From the NCBI RefSeq assembly GCF_014841215.1, contig NZ_JACYTR010000040.1:1-43720 (forward strand): DNA of 43,720 bases, in the 5' to 3' direction. The stretch comes from Pseudomarimonas arenosa (GTDB taxonomy: Bacteria; Pseudomonadota; Gammaproteobacteria; Xanthomonadales; Xanthomonadaceae). Below, in pieces: positions 33,023-41,150 of this stretch. Numbering within the stretch: position 1 is the stretch's first letter; each line of letters begins with the position of its first letter. Under the pieces are notes generated by a model that saw only the letters and a list, made by a program, of their open reading frames with translations, did no database searches and was not told the DNA's origin. Position numbers and translations under genes: made by a program.

Positions 33023-33616
33023 ATGAGTGCCGAACAAGCCAGTCTCGGCATAGGCGGTCGAAACGGTGCCGCGCGCCCGCCGGCAGTGATCGTGTTGATC
33101 GGGCTACCCGGTGCGGGCAAGAGCCAGATTGCTGAAGCGCTGGAGCGCGAGCTCGACATGCATCGCATCTGTCGCGACAGCATTCGCCATGCGATGTTTC
33201 CGCGCTGCGAGAACTGTCCAGCGGAAAAGCGGGCCGCCAATAACGCAGCCATGCGTGCCCTGGAAGTGAATTGCGCCATGGGCCGCAACAGCGTGCTCGA
33301 CGGCCGAACCTTTTCTCGTCTGGCCGAGCGTATCGAAGTCGAACAAAAGGTGCGTGGCTGGGGCGCGGTGGTTCACGCGGTCTACCTCGACTGCCCGGTT
33401 GAGGTCGCCAAGCAGCGCATCAATGATCAGCCCAGTCACCCGGCCAAGGACCGAACGCCGGAGCTGGTGGATGCGGTGGCCAGCCGCTTCGAGCCGCCGG
33501 GCGTGGGCTGTGTGGTGGTGGATGGCCGGCGTTCGTTGGGCGAAATGACCGACTACGCCGTGCGCGCGATTCGAGACCTACTGGTGTTCGGCGAGCTCAG
33601 CGGTAGCCAGATCTGA
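33023..33616 (+). CDS. P-loop kinase-like ATP-binding protein (AAA_33 type)
   Basis: A 197-residue protein with Walker A GLPGAGKS at 27-34 and a kinase-like fold: RDSIRHAMF after the first beta-alpha unit, SVLDGRTF as the Walker B-like strand, and VYLDCPVEVAKQRI near the lid. This is the zeta-toxin/polynucleotide-kinase-like AAA_33 group of small-molecule or nucleic-acid kinases; substrate unknown. GGGGGTGCG precedes the ATG. Its 3' end overlaps the end of the convergent DUF4442 gene by 39 bases. Confidence 0.8.
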   Translation: MSAEQASLGIGGRNGAARPPAVIVLIGLPGAGKSQIAEALERELDMHRICRDSIRHAMFPRCENCPAEKRAANNAAMRALEVNCAMGRNSVLDGRTFSRLAERIEVEQKVRGWGAVVHAVYLDCPVEVAKQRINDQPSHPAKDRTPELVDAVASRFEPPGVGCVVVDGRRSLGEMTDYAVRAIRDLLVFGELSGSQI

Positions 33617-34111
33617 GCGGACGCTGCGCGAGGGCTTCAGCTTGACGTAGAGCTGCTTGCGCACCACGGCGATGGTGTCGCCGCTGCGGGCATCGACGAT
33701 TGGCGTTTCGCACCAGTGCAGTACCTTGCCGTGCTCCGCGACGCCGGTTCGCAGCGTGTTGAGCAGGGCATCACTGATGTCGAACTCGGCGATCACATCG
33801 CCGCGACCCGGGGCGACAAAGCGGATCTCAGCGGCCCGATCCCAGACAATGTAGTCGCGACCCAGACGCTCCAAAACCAGGATCATCCAGAATGGGTCGG
33901 TCATGGAAAACAGGTTGCCGCCGTACTGCGTACCGACGTAGTTGCGGTTGTACCAGCGCAGCTTCAGTCGCACCCGCGCGTGGCGCCAGTCATCGCTGAT
34001 GTGTTCGACCCGAATGCCGGAGAACAGGAACGGAGGCCAGAAATTCAACAGGCGCTTCAACCCTTTGGCGGTCATTGCATGAAACCATACGTATGCGTAT
34101 GGGGTAATCAT
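33578..34111 (-). CDS. DUF4442 hotdog-fold protein
   Basis: A 177-residue protein matching the DUF4442 thioesterase-like family: FWPPFLFSGIRVEHISDDW, the NYVGTQYGGNLFSMTDPFW segment and IRFVAPGRGDV. It is related to PaaI-type acyl-CoA thioesterases, but the usual catalytic Asp/Glu is unclear and the substrate unknown. Two starts are possible, 34111 and 34075, both with weak ribosome sites. A frame open to 35548 is antisense to the next gene and not used. It converges on, and overlaps, the kinase-like gene by 39 bases. Confidence 0.8.
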   Translation of the reverse strand: MITPYAYVWFHAMTAKGLKRLLNFWPPFLFSGIRVEHISDDWRHARVRLKLRWYNRNYVGTQYGGNLFSMTDPFWMILVLERLGRDYIVWDRAAEIRFVAPGRGDVIAEFDISDALLNTLRTGVAEHGKVLHWCETPIVDARSGDTIAVVRKQLYVKLKPSRSVRSDLATAELAEHQ

Positions 34112-34327
34112 GAGGCCGGCACCAAGGGCCCGCAAGGGTGAGATCAGACGCGCTCGACCGAAATCACCTCCAGGAGGCTTCTGAACGGCTGCGGTGTACC
34201 GCTGTCGTTGGACAAACAGGTGTTCCAGCGAGACTTTTTCGCCCTGCGGCAATACCCTGTCGAGGTGGGGCAAATGGTCGGCCGGGCTTGCCGCCATCAG
34301 CCATCCGAGTTGAGGAGACGTCCTGTC

Positions 34328-36133
34328 ATGAAGATTCGCTTCTGGGGCACGCGAGGCTCCATTGCCAAGCCGGGACCCGATACGGTGCGCTACGGCGGCA
34401 ATACCTCCTGCGTCGAGGTGGTGAGCGACAGGGGCACGCGTCTGTTGCTCGATTGCGGCACCGGCGCACATGCCCTGGGTCAGAAACTGGTCCGCGAACA
34501 GCAGCATCAACGCGGACATATCCTGATCAGCCACACCCACTGGGATCACATTCAAGGCATTCCGTTCTTCGCTCCGCTGTTCACTGCCGGTGCGCGCTGG
34601 GACTTCTACGCTGCCAAGGGCTTCGGCGAATCCTTGCGTGAAGTGCTGGCCGGTCAGATGGAATACACCTATTTTCCGGTCACCCTGGATGCCTTCCAGG
34701 CCGAGCTGAAATATCACCACCTGCGTGAAGGCCGGATCGAGATCGATGACATCTCGGTCTACACCCACTATCTGAATCATCCGGCGCTGACCCTCGGCTT
34801 TCGCATCGAAGCCGACGGTGCCGCTGTGGTGTATGCCTGTGACCACGAGCCGCATCATCGCGAATGCGCGCACGGCGACGCCCCGTTGACCGGCGAAGAT
34901 CAGGTGCACGCTGAATTCCTGCGCGATGCCGACCTGGTGATCCACGACGCCCAGTACACGGCCGAGGAATACGCCAGCAAGGCAGGCTGGGGACACAGCA
35001 CGGTGGAATATGCGGTGGAGGCCTGTCGTCACGTCGGCGTCAAGCGTCTGGCCCTGACGCATCACGATCCGCTGCGCGTCGACGATGCGGTGGACAGCAT
35101 GCTTAGCAAGCTGTTGCTGCGCTATCCGGAACAGGCGCGCAATGGGCTGGAGATCTTCGCCGCCGCCGAGGGCATGGAGCTGCAGTTGCGCACCGAGCGC
35201 CGGCGCCAGCCGCGAGCGGACGACGATCGGCACGCGGCGATCCGCGAGGATGCCGAGGTGCTGGAAAGCCGGGTATTGCTCGCCCTGACTGCGGAGGAAG
35301 AGCGTGGCAAGCGGCTGCGCCAGGCCGCACAGGCCGATCAGCTCGAAGTGCGGGTGGCCAGCAGCCGCGAACAGGCATTGAAGCACCTGCAGCAGACCGC
35401 GGTAGGCCTGCTGATCTGCGATGACCCGTTTCAAGGCGATCCGGCCAGCGCGGTGATCGAAAATCTGGCACGCCAGCTCGAGCCCAATGAGCTGGCTTTT
35501 CGCCGGGTCGGCTGGGCGGCGCGAACACGTAGCAAGACGCCCTCGCACGGTCTTGATGGCCGCTTGGAGGATCCATTCTCCGACGAGTATCTGCGCAGTC
35601 GCGTGCGCGCCTGGTTGCTAAGATCGAGCTGTGACTGGAGTCTGCCGCGTCGCGCTGATGACGAGAGCGATCGATTGGCTGCTCTGCACGCGCTGCGCCT
35701 GCTCGATACGCCGCGCGAGGAGCGATTTGATCGTTACACGCGCCTGGCCGCGGGGGTGACCGATACCCCGGTGGCCCTGATCAGTCTGGTCGACGATGAT
35801 CGCCAGTGGTTCAAGTCATGCTTCGGTTTCGATATCGAGGAGACCTCACGCGAGATCAGCTTCTGTGCCCATGCCATCCTGCAGCGCGAACTGTTCGTCG
35901 TGCCCGACACACTGCTCGACTCGCGTTTTGCCGACAACCCGGTGGTGTGCGGTGAGCCCAGGGTGCGCTTTTACGCCGGGCAACCACTGGTGCTGCCCAG
36001 TGGCCACTGCGTGGGAACGCTATGCGTGGTGGATGTGCGACCGCGATTGCTTGATGACAAGCAGACCGCCCTGCTCAAGGACCTGGCGGAGCTGGTAGTT
36101 AAAGAGGCCTTGAATGCCAAGGTGGCCGCATGA
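34328..36133 (+). CDS. Metallo-beta-lactamase/receiver-like/GAF fusion protein
   Basis: A 601-residue soluble protein. Residues 1-290 are an MBL-fold hydrolase, beginning MKIRFWGTRGS with the metal motif HTHWDH (H69, H71, D73, H74), D172 and H173 in ACDHEPH, and H245 in LTHHDP; all expected ligands are visible. Residues ~313-400 look like a degenerate two-component receiver (VLLALTAEEERGKRLRQ, LLICDDPFQGD, with D365 where the phospho-acceptor would be). Residues ~448-595 are a GAF domain of the kind seen in diguanylate cyclases (RLAALHALRLLDTPREERFDRY, FCAHAIL). The MBL module resembles nucleotide or cyclic-nucleotide phosphodiesterases. GAGGAG precedes the start. The three-part fusion suggests ligand-controlled hydrolysis. 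Confidence 0.85.
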   Translation: MKIRFWGTRGSIAKPGPDTVRYGGNTSCVEVVSDRGTRLLLDCGTGAHALGQKLVREQQHQRGHILISHTHWDHIQGIPFFAPLFTAGARWDFYAAKGFGESLREVLAGQMEYTYFPVTLDAFQAELKYHHLREGRIEIDDISVYTHYLNHPALTLGFRIEADGAAVVYACDHEPHHRECAHGDAPLTGEDQVHAEFLRDADLVIHDAQYTAEEYASKAGWGHSTVEYAVEACRHVGVKRLALTHHDPLRVDDAVDSMLSKLLLRYPEQARNGLEIFAAAEGMELQLRTERRRQPRADDDRHAAIREDAEVLESRVLLALTAEEERGKRLRQAAQADQLEVRVASSREQALKHLQQTAVGLLICDDPFQGDPASAVIENLARQLEPNELAFRRVGWAARTRSKTPSHGLDGRLEDPFSDEYLRSRVRAWLLRSSCDWSLPRRADDESDRLAALHALRLLDTPREERFDRYTRLAAGVTDTPVALISLVDDDRQWFKSCFGFDIEETSREISFCAHAILQRELFVVPDTLLDSRFADNPVVCGEPRVRFYAGQPLVLPSGHCVGTLCVVDVRPRLLDDKQTALLKDLAELVVKEALNAKVAA

Positions 36134-36179
36134 GCTTGACCGGTGGTTGAGGCGCCTCGGTGCGCCCAGGCGCACGGCG

Positions 36180-37292
36180 CTATCCGTTGACCTGTCGCCC
36201 CAGACCGCTGCGCTCAATTTGCTGCACGACCGTGCGCAAGGCGGCGGCCGAGGTATCTCGCGCCACGCCAATGCGGAAATGCACCTCACCCTGCGCTGAG
36301 CGGGAAGAGTGCAGGGAATCGATATTGATTGCCGCGCTTTCGAAGGCTTCCAGCAGCTGGCGCAGACTGCCCGGTTGATCGCGCTCGAGGTGAATGAACA
36401 CATGAGGTTCCACCGCGAGATCGGCCAACAGGTAGCCAATGCGTTCAAACGTACGGTGGCCTTCACCGCGCATGGTTTCGCCGAACCATGCGCTGACCTC
36501 GGCGAACGGTCCTGCCAACAGGGCCTGGCGATCGCGTCGCGCCAGGGCATCGATGATCTCGCTCAGCGTGGCCTGCACGCCTTGCAGGGCGGTCAGAGCA
36601 TTCGGATTGTGCAGCAGAATGTCGGTGTACAGACGATGGTCGGCCTGCAGCATGCGGGCCGTGGTCGCCAGGTCAGCTTCGAATCCCGTGGTGCGAAAGG
36701 GCAGATAGTCAGCTGGCGAAGAAAGGCTTCCCGAGCTGCGTGCCAGGGAAAGGAACTGCGCCAGATGCAGGCCGTGCACCACATTCTGAATGGCCGCCAT
36801 GCGCTGGTCGTGTTCCTCCGGTGTGCAGTGCACACAGGCCGCTTCGCTGGCGGTCAGAAAGGCGTCGAGCCAAGGCCGCCATTGTTGCAGTCGGCCCTCG
36901 CACACCACCAAAGGTCGCCCGCTCAAGGTGGGTGTCTTGGGTGGTGCGGCCATCGGATGCAGACCGACAACTTCAGCCGGCGAGCGCAGCATGGCTTCGA
37001 CCGGCATCTGTTTGACCGAGGTGATATCGAGCCATAGCTGCTGCTCGGCGCGCGCCGGGTTCAGTTGAGCGAAGTGTTCAATGGCCTGCTGAGTGACCGA
37101 GATTGGCACGCTGAACAGCAGCACGTCAGCGCGTGCGGCCAGGGCTTCGGGGGCGACACTGCTGGAGTCGGACGGGTCATGGCCGATCACCTGAAGGCCC
37201 ATCCGTTCGGCAAAGAACTGGCACAGCCAACGGCCGTACCCGCCGGCACTGCCGATGACGCCGACGATGGGGTTCTGATGTGGCTGATTCAT
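36180..37292 (-). CDS. tyrA: Prephenate dehydrogenase with C-terminal ACT domain
   Basis: A 370-residue enzyme of tyrosine biosynthesis: oxidative decarboxylation of prephenate to 4-hydroxyphenylpyruvate with NAD(P)+. The N-terminal Rossmann part has VGVIGSAGGYGRWL, DVLLFSVPIS, LDITSVKQMPV and GLHPMAAP. The helical dimerisation part follows, with the TTGFEADLATTARML segment. A C-terminal ACT domain (~297-365, HVFIHLERDQPGSLRQLLEAF) probably gives feedback control by an aromatic amino acid. There is no chorismate mutase domain, unlike E. coli TyrA. It converges with the MBL fusion gene. Confidence 0.9.
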   Translation of the reverse strand: MNQPHQNPIVGVIGSAGGYGRWLCQFFAERMGLQVIGHDPSDSSSVAPEALAARADVLLFSVPISVTQQAIEHFAQLNPARAEQQLWLDITSVKQMPVEAMLRSPAEVVGLHPMAAPPKTPTLSGRPLVVCEGRLQQWRPWLDAFLTASEAACVHCTPEEHDQRMAAIQNVVHGLHLAQFLSLARSSGSLSSPADYLPFRTTGFEADLATTARMLQADHRLYTDILLHNPNALTALQGVQATLSEIIDALARRDRQALLAGPFAEVSAWFGETMRGEGHRTFERIGYLLADLAVEPHVFIHLERDQPGSLRQLLEAFESAAINIDSLHSSRSAQGEVHFRIGVARDTSAAALRTVVQQIERSGLGRQVNG

Positions 37293-37324
37293 GGCTGGAC
37301 TGAGTGACGAGAATCACGCCCACC

Positions 37325-37570
37325 CTACAGCAGAGCGGTGCGGGTCGGGCCTTGTGTCGACGTAGGTCGGGCCCTGGCCTGGGCCGGGCAACGCTGGGGT
37401 GGTGAAGCGCCGCGTTGTCGGGTTGACGTTGTGGTTTCCGGCGGGACGCTGTGGTGGGTTGAAGTGCCTGAATGTCGGGGCCGGGGCCGCGCGCCTCAAT
37501 GTCGGGCCAGGGCCCGACCTACGCGATTGAAGCGCCTGAATGTCGAGCCGGGGCCCGACTTACGCGTGGA
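37325..37570. repeat. GTCGGGCC-type repeat cluster
   Basis: Several diverged copies of a self-complementary unit: GTAGGTCGGGCCCTGGCC near 37362-37380, GTCGGGCCAGGGCCCGACC at 37501-37519 followed by TACGCG, and a GTCGAGCCGGGGCCCGAC copy at about 37542-37560. The first and last face each other as an inverted pair. They occupy most of the spacer 37293-37636, which has no gene. Confidence 0.7.
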
Positions 37571-37636
37571 AACGCGGCATGTCCACGCGTTTGCTGCCAA
37601 TCGGTGCTAAATCAAACAATCGCATGAAACGAGTGT

Positions 37637-37664
37637 TTGACATCGAGTTTTGTTCAGTTAGTAT
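37637..37664 (+). promoter_or_regulatory. Sigma-70-type promoter for the lipase/DUF4785 pair
   Basis: A perfect -35 TTGACA (37637-37642), a 16-base spacer and -10 TAGTAT (37659-37664). Transcription would start near 37671, leaving a leader of about 100 bases before the GTG start. Found by eye only. Confidence 0.6.
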
Positions 37665-37679
37665 TCACCCCGTACATAC

Positions 37680-37702
37680 GCTGGCGTAGGGAGGACGCCA
37701 GC
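37680..37702 (+). promoter_or_regulatory. Leader hairpin presenting a Shine-Dalgarno-like loop
   Basis: GCTGGCGT (37680-37687) pairs with ACGCCAGC (37695-37702). The 7-base loop is AGGGAGG, a strong ribosome-binding sequence, and an ATG follows at 37705. The hairpin is about 10 bases after the predicted transcription start. Confidence 0.5.
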
Positions 37703-37770
37703 CAATGTCCGGAAGCCCGATGGGAGGGATCTCGTACGCGGCGTCCAACGGTGAGCCTGGGGAGGTAACC

Positions 37771-38622
37771 GTGTTTAGAACTGTGCTAGGTGCTGTACTG
37801 CTGAGTGCGGCAAGTCTTGTGTCAGCCAACACCGGTGTCGCGTTTGTTCATGGCACTGGCAAACAGACCGATGCCCTGAACGATTACTGGCAATCGGGCT
37901 TCGTCAATTCGGTGCGGCAGGGGCTGCCCAATCAAGCCAACTACACCGTGATCAACTGTGATTTCGGTCAGTACATGTGGGACAGCCAGGCTGCGGGGTG
38001 TCTGGCCGGTCAACTCAGCAGCTTCATCAATGCCAAGGGCATCACCGATCTGGTGGTGATCACCCATTCCAATGGCGGCAACGTCATGCGTTGGATTCTG
38101 TCCAACCCCACTTACGATTCGCGCTATCCGAACATCATCAACAGGATTCGCTGGGTCAACGCCCTGGCGCCTTCGTCTGCAGGCACCCCACTGGCCAACG
38201 CGGTAATGGCTGGCAATGTGTTCGAGCAGTCGTTGGGTTGGCTGCTCGGCTACAAATCCGACGCTGTGCGCATGCAGCAGACCAGCTGGATGGCGCATTA
38301 CAACGCCAATAACCTGTACGGCACCAGCGGTCGACCGGCCTTGCCCAAAGGCTTCTGGTCCGTGGTCGGCTCCGACGTTGAGACCGCGTTCTGGGATGGC
38401 GACAGCTACTGCGGCGGATATCACCTCAATCTGGGCCTGGAGATTACCCAGGCCTGGTTAGCAAGCTGTTCCGACGGCTTCCTCGAATGCAGCAGCCAGG
38501 CTGCGGCCGGTCGTGTGTGGTTCTACGACACCTCGCACACCGCCGGGCGCGAGCCGCTGAGCCACAACCAGAGTCGACGTCAGTGCTTCAATCTCGACGT
38601 CATCCTGCGCAACGACGTCTGA
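37771..38622 (+). CDS. Secreted alpha/beta-hydrolase (lipase-like)
   Basis: A 283-residue protein from the GTG at 37771, chosen because GGAGGT lies 4 bases upstream and a signal peptide follows directly (MFRTVLGAVLLSAASLVSA). An in-frame ATG at 37705, itself preceded by AGGGAGG in a hairpin loop, would add 22 residues before the signal. The mature protein starts with VAFVHGTGK (oxyanion-type HG), has the nucleophile elbow HSNGGN and a late His in CGGYHLNLG or DTSHTAG as candidate catalytic residue. Several cysteines suggest disulfides. Probable esterase or lipase; substrate unknown. The DUF4785 gene follows 10 bases later. Confidence 0.8.
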   Translation: MFRTVLGAVLLSAASLVSANTGVAFVHGTGKQTDALNDYWQSGFVNSVRQGLPNQANYTVINCDFGQYMWDSQAAGCLAGQLSSFINAKGITDLVVITHSNGGNVMRWILSNPTYDSRYPNIINRIRWVNALAPSSAGTPLANAVMAGNVFEQSLGWLLGYKSDAVRMQQTSWMAHYNANNLYGTSGRPALPKGFWSVVGSDVETAFWDGDSYCGGYHLNLGLEITQAWLASCSDGFLECSSQAAAGRVWFYDTSHTAGREPLSHNQSRRQCFNLDVILRNDV

Positions 38623-38632
38623 GGAGGCCACG

Positions 38633-39838
38633 ATGAAATCCTATGTTCTGATCGGAAGCATGTTGCTCTCAGCATCGCTCAATGCCGAAACCCTCAGCCT
38701 GTTGCCGCCTGCTCAAGGTGACCTGCAGGTGCATCGTCTGGTAGCCAGCAAAGCCGCGGCCGTCGGTTCGCTGGAGCGTGATGCTGCGCAGTTCGTCTGG
38801 GCACTTGAGCATGACATCGAGTTGCAGCAACCAAGCCCCTACCAAGCGGACAGTCGCGAGTTCTGGGCGGAACTCGATGCCAAGGCGCTGGCCGGTGGCT
38901 ACGCGTTCTACACCAGCGCTCCCGGTGCCTTGATCCGGGTCAGTGTGAGCGGCACGACCAGCAAGTCGGCAACGTTGCCAGCACTGGAGATTGAACACGG
39001 CGGCCGTTTACTCAGCGACGGTGATGGTTTCAGCGCAGTGGCCGATCGCCAGGCGCTGAAGGCTGCCGGAGTTGAGTTTGCCAGTGACACCCGCGTGTTC
39101 AAGCTGGATGATCAGCTGCCAGCCGGCCGCTTTGTGCTGAGAGCGCCCAAAGCCCAAGGCGGCGTGCTGGTACACGTCAACGAACCGCAGAGCGATTTGC
39201 ACCTGCAATTGCAGGCCGAGGCCGGTACCGCTTCGGCCGGTGGACGTCTCAATGTGCGGGCCAAGCTGCTCGAAGGACAACAGTCGCTGTCGGCGACGCG
39301 AATCGGTGGCCTGTTGACCGCGCCCAGCGGCGAATCCTTCGAGGTGAGCTTCAAGCCGGATGCCGATGGCTATCTCGCTTCGGTACAGCTGCCGAAGGCT
39401 GCGCAGGCCGGGCCCGAGCAATGGGAATTGCATGGCTTTGTGGCCCTGCACGGTCAAGATGTCGATGCTGTGTATTTGCGCGATGCCAAGACCAGTTTCG
39501 CGGTCGCTGCCGCTTCGGCTCGTTTCGCCGGTACCGTGAGCCATGCCAAAGGCGAGGGCATTCAACTGCGCTTTGACCTGCAGGCCGCCAGCGCCGGTCG
39601 CTACGAGTTGCGTGGCACTCTATATGGCACCCGTGACGGCAAGCTGGTTCCGTTCGCTCAGGCCCACAGTGCTGCCTGGCTCGAAGCAGGTGAAGGTCAG
39701 CTTGCGCTCGATATTGCAAAGTCTATGCTAAGTGAAGCGGGTGTACATGCGCCATTTGAAGTCCGTGCGCTGGAACTGAATGATCAGAGTCGACTGGCCA
39801 CGATCGAGCATCGAGCACGGGGATTGCGGATAGAGTAA
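38633..39838 (+). CDS. DUF4785 domain-containing secreted protein
   Basis: A 401-residue protein with an N-terminal signal peptide (about 1-18, MKSYVLIGSMLLSASLNA). The rest matches my recollection of DUF4785: an N-terminal domain, then two beta-rich Ig-like regions (~175-285, ~290-395) with regular alternating hydrophobic residues. No catalytic motif visible. It follows the lipase-like gene by 10 bases with GAGGAGG in the gap, so the two are co-expressed; it could be a chaperone, activator or adhesion partner. Followed by a strong hairpin terminator. Confidence 0.8.
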   Translation: MKSYVLIGSMLLSASLNAETLSLLPPAQGDLQVHRLVASKAAAVGSLERDAAQFVWALEHDIELQQPSPYQADSREFWAELDAKALAGGYAFYTSAPGALIRVSVSGTTSKSATLPALEIEHGGRLLSDGDGFSAVADRQALKAAGVEFASDTRVFKLDDQLPAGRFVLRAPKAQGGVLVHVNEPQSDLHLQLQAEAGTASAGGRLNVRAKLLEGQQSLSATRIGGLLTAPSGESFEVSFKPDADGYLASVQLPKAAQAGPEQWELHGFVALHGQDVDAVYLRDAKTSFAVAAASARFAGTVSHAKGEGIQLRFDLQAASAGRYELRGTLYGTRDGKLVPFAQAHSAAWLEAGEGQLALDIAKSMLSEAGVHAPFEVRALELNDQSRLATIEHRARGLRIE

Positions 39839-39885
39839 GGGTTGAATAAGGTCGCTCTCCGTAAACCGATCAACTCCTTAGCTTT

Positions 39886-39925
39886 GCTGATTCCTGCGGT
39901 GCATCCGGGCACCGCAGGAATCAGC
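39886..39925. terminator. Perfect 17-bp hairpin between convergent genes
   Basis: GCTGATTCCTGCGGTGC (39886-39902) pairs without mismatch with 39909-39925 over the loop ATCCGG. It sits between the ends of the plus-strand DUF4785 gene and the minus-strand TetR gene, with short T-rich runs on both sides, so it probably ends transcription in both directions. Confidence 0.8.
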
Positions 39926-39931
39926 TCTTGT

Positions 39932-40513
39932 TCAGAGATTCCCCAACACCGAGTCCAGCCAGCGCAACAGCTGAGGTTCGGCATATCCCCTCGGAACGCC
40001 AGCCACTTTCAGCGCCGAAAGCTGAAATGCGCCAAGTATGCTGGCCAGTAAGGTGGCGGCGTGCTGGTCTGGGTTGTCCGCGCCGGCCTGCTCAAACAGC
40101 ATGCTCAGGCGGCGCTGTTCCAGTGTCAGCCAACGGTTGATCTGCGTTCGCACCTTGGGTAAGCCGACAGCTTCTCCCATCAGGCTGGTCCAAAGGCGCA
40201 CTTCGGTCTGTGCCTGATGGCCAGAGAGGCCGACCCGGGCGCCGATGAACTCGGCGAGCCGCTGTCTGGCCGGTTGATCGGACGTCCAGATGGGGCCTGC
40301 GCGTTGCTCGGCGCGCTCGATCAGCTGGGCCACCAAGGACTCGAGGATTTCGGCCTTGCTCTTGAAATGGTAGTGCACCAGACCCGGTGCCAGTGCGGCA
40401 CGCTCAGCGATTGACTTGATGCTGCAGCGCTCGTAGCCAACGCTCGCCAGCTCTCCGGCCAAGGCCTGAATGATCTGTTCGCGACGGTGTTCGGTATTGG
40501 GTCGACGTCCCAT
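39932..40513 (-). CDS. TetR-family transcriptional regulator
   Basis: A 193-residue regulator. The N-terminal TetR helix-turn-helix is clear: RREQIIQALAGELASVGYERCSIKSIAERAALAPGLVHYHFKSKAEILESL, with the FKSKAE end of the recognition region. The helical C-terminal ligand domain is unassigned (QAQTEVRLWTSLMGEA). It has no divergent partner: upstream lie a short CCGGATATTCCATGA repeat motif and a long tandem-repeat region. Target genes unknown. Confidence 0.9.
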   Translation of the reverse strand: MGRRPNTEHRREQIIQALAGELASVGYERCSIKSIAERAALAPGLVHYHFKSKAEILESLVAQLIERAEQRAGPIWTSDQPARQRLAEFIGARVGLSGHQAQTEVRLWTSLMGEAVGLPKVRTQINRWLTLEQRRLSMLFEQAGADNPDQHAATLLASILGAFQLSALKVAGVPRGYAEPQLLRWLDSVLGNL

Positions 40514-40522
40514 GCCTGAATG

Positions 40523-40544
40523 TTAGCCCGGATATTCCATGAGG
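40523..40544 (-). repeat. Short dispersed motif near the TetR start
   Basis: TTAGCCCGGATATTCCATGAG matches, in inverted orientation, the ends of the ~120-bp repeat and the motif at 14348-14366. It lies 10 bases upstream of the tetR-like start codon, inside its probable promoter or leader. Confidence 0.55.
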
Positions 40545-40650
40545 TCGCGGCGAAACACACCGCCAGCCCTGGCACAGCAAAGTTCTCGGGCAGTTCTCAC
40601 TGGATGACGACGTGTTCGCGGTCTTTCGTCACGGGCACGGCCCTCATTCG

Positions 40651-40985
40651 GCCGCTGCGCGGCAACGGCTGCTGCGCAGCCTGCGCCTTCCCTACGCTCG
40701 GTCGGCCGCTGCGCGGCAACGGCTGCTGCGCAGCCTGCGCCTTCCCTACGCTCGGTCGGCCGCTGCGCGGCAACGGCTGCTGCGCAGCCTGCGCCTTCCT
40801 CGCTCCCAGAGCCAGGGCCATCCATGGCCCTTTCCGCGTGCCCTACGCTCGGTCGGCCGCTGCGCGGCAACGGCTGCTGCGCAGCCTGCGCCTTCCTCGC
40901 TCCCAGAGCAGGGCCATCCATGGCCCTTCCCGCGTGCGCTACGCTCGGTCGGCCGCTGCGCGGCAACGGCTGCTGCGCGGCTACG
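40651..40985. repeat. Five-copy GC-rich tandem repeat (54/97-bp periods)
   Basis: The core GCCGCTGCGCGGCAACGGCT plus GCTGCGCAGCCTGCGCCTTCC recurs at 40651, 40705, 40759, 40856 and 40952. The first two periods are exactly 54 bases, the last two 97 and 96 because of an inserted unit with the palindrome GGGCCATCCATGGCCC. Both strands stay open for over 160 codons, but the translations are repetitive Ala/Arg/Gln/Pro strings with no domain, so I do not call a gene. The gene-free stretch is 40514-41230. Confidence 0.85.
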
Positions 40986-41030
40986 CGGGGCATTCGCCCC
41001 GAGGTCCTTTGCACTGATTGCGGCGTTGTT

Positions 41031-41144
41031 CGGCTGCTGTCACAGCTACGCCGGACTGCGTCCCGATCTCGTCGAAGTGGGCCTTGAACTCGGCGCAAAG
41101 TCCTCGGTGATCATCCGCGCCCCCTCCTGAAGTAGCCGGGTTAG
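41031..41144 (+). repeat. Dispersed ~120-bp repeat, copy 2
   Basis: Same orientation as copy 1 (1-122) and inverted relative to 43585-43720. It is more diverged: the CCCAAGTGG hairpin is lost and the end motif reads CTGAAGTAGCCGGGTTAG. On the minus strand the frame beginning MITEDFAPSS is broken by a frame change and stops after about 22 codons. Confidence 0.75.
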
Positions 41145-41150
41145 TTGGGT

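Noticed and set aside
34112-35548. A 479-codon N-terminal extension of the DUF4442 gene
   Set aside because: It runs antisense to the MBL/GAF fusion gene and has no recognisable sequence; DUF4442 starts near 34111.
40520-41098. Frames of 165-191 codons on both strands of the tandem-repeat region
   Set aside because: They follow the repeat unit, are open on both strands for compositional reasons, and lack a ribosome site or domain.
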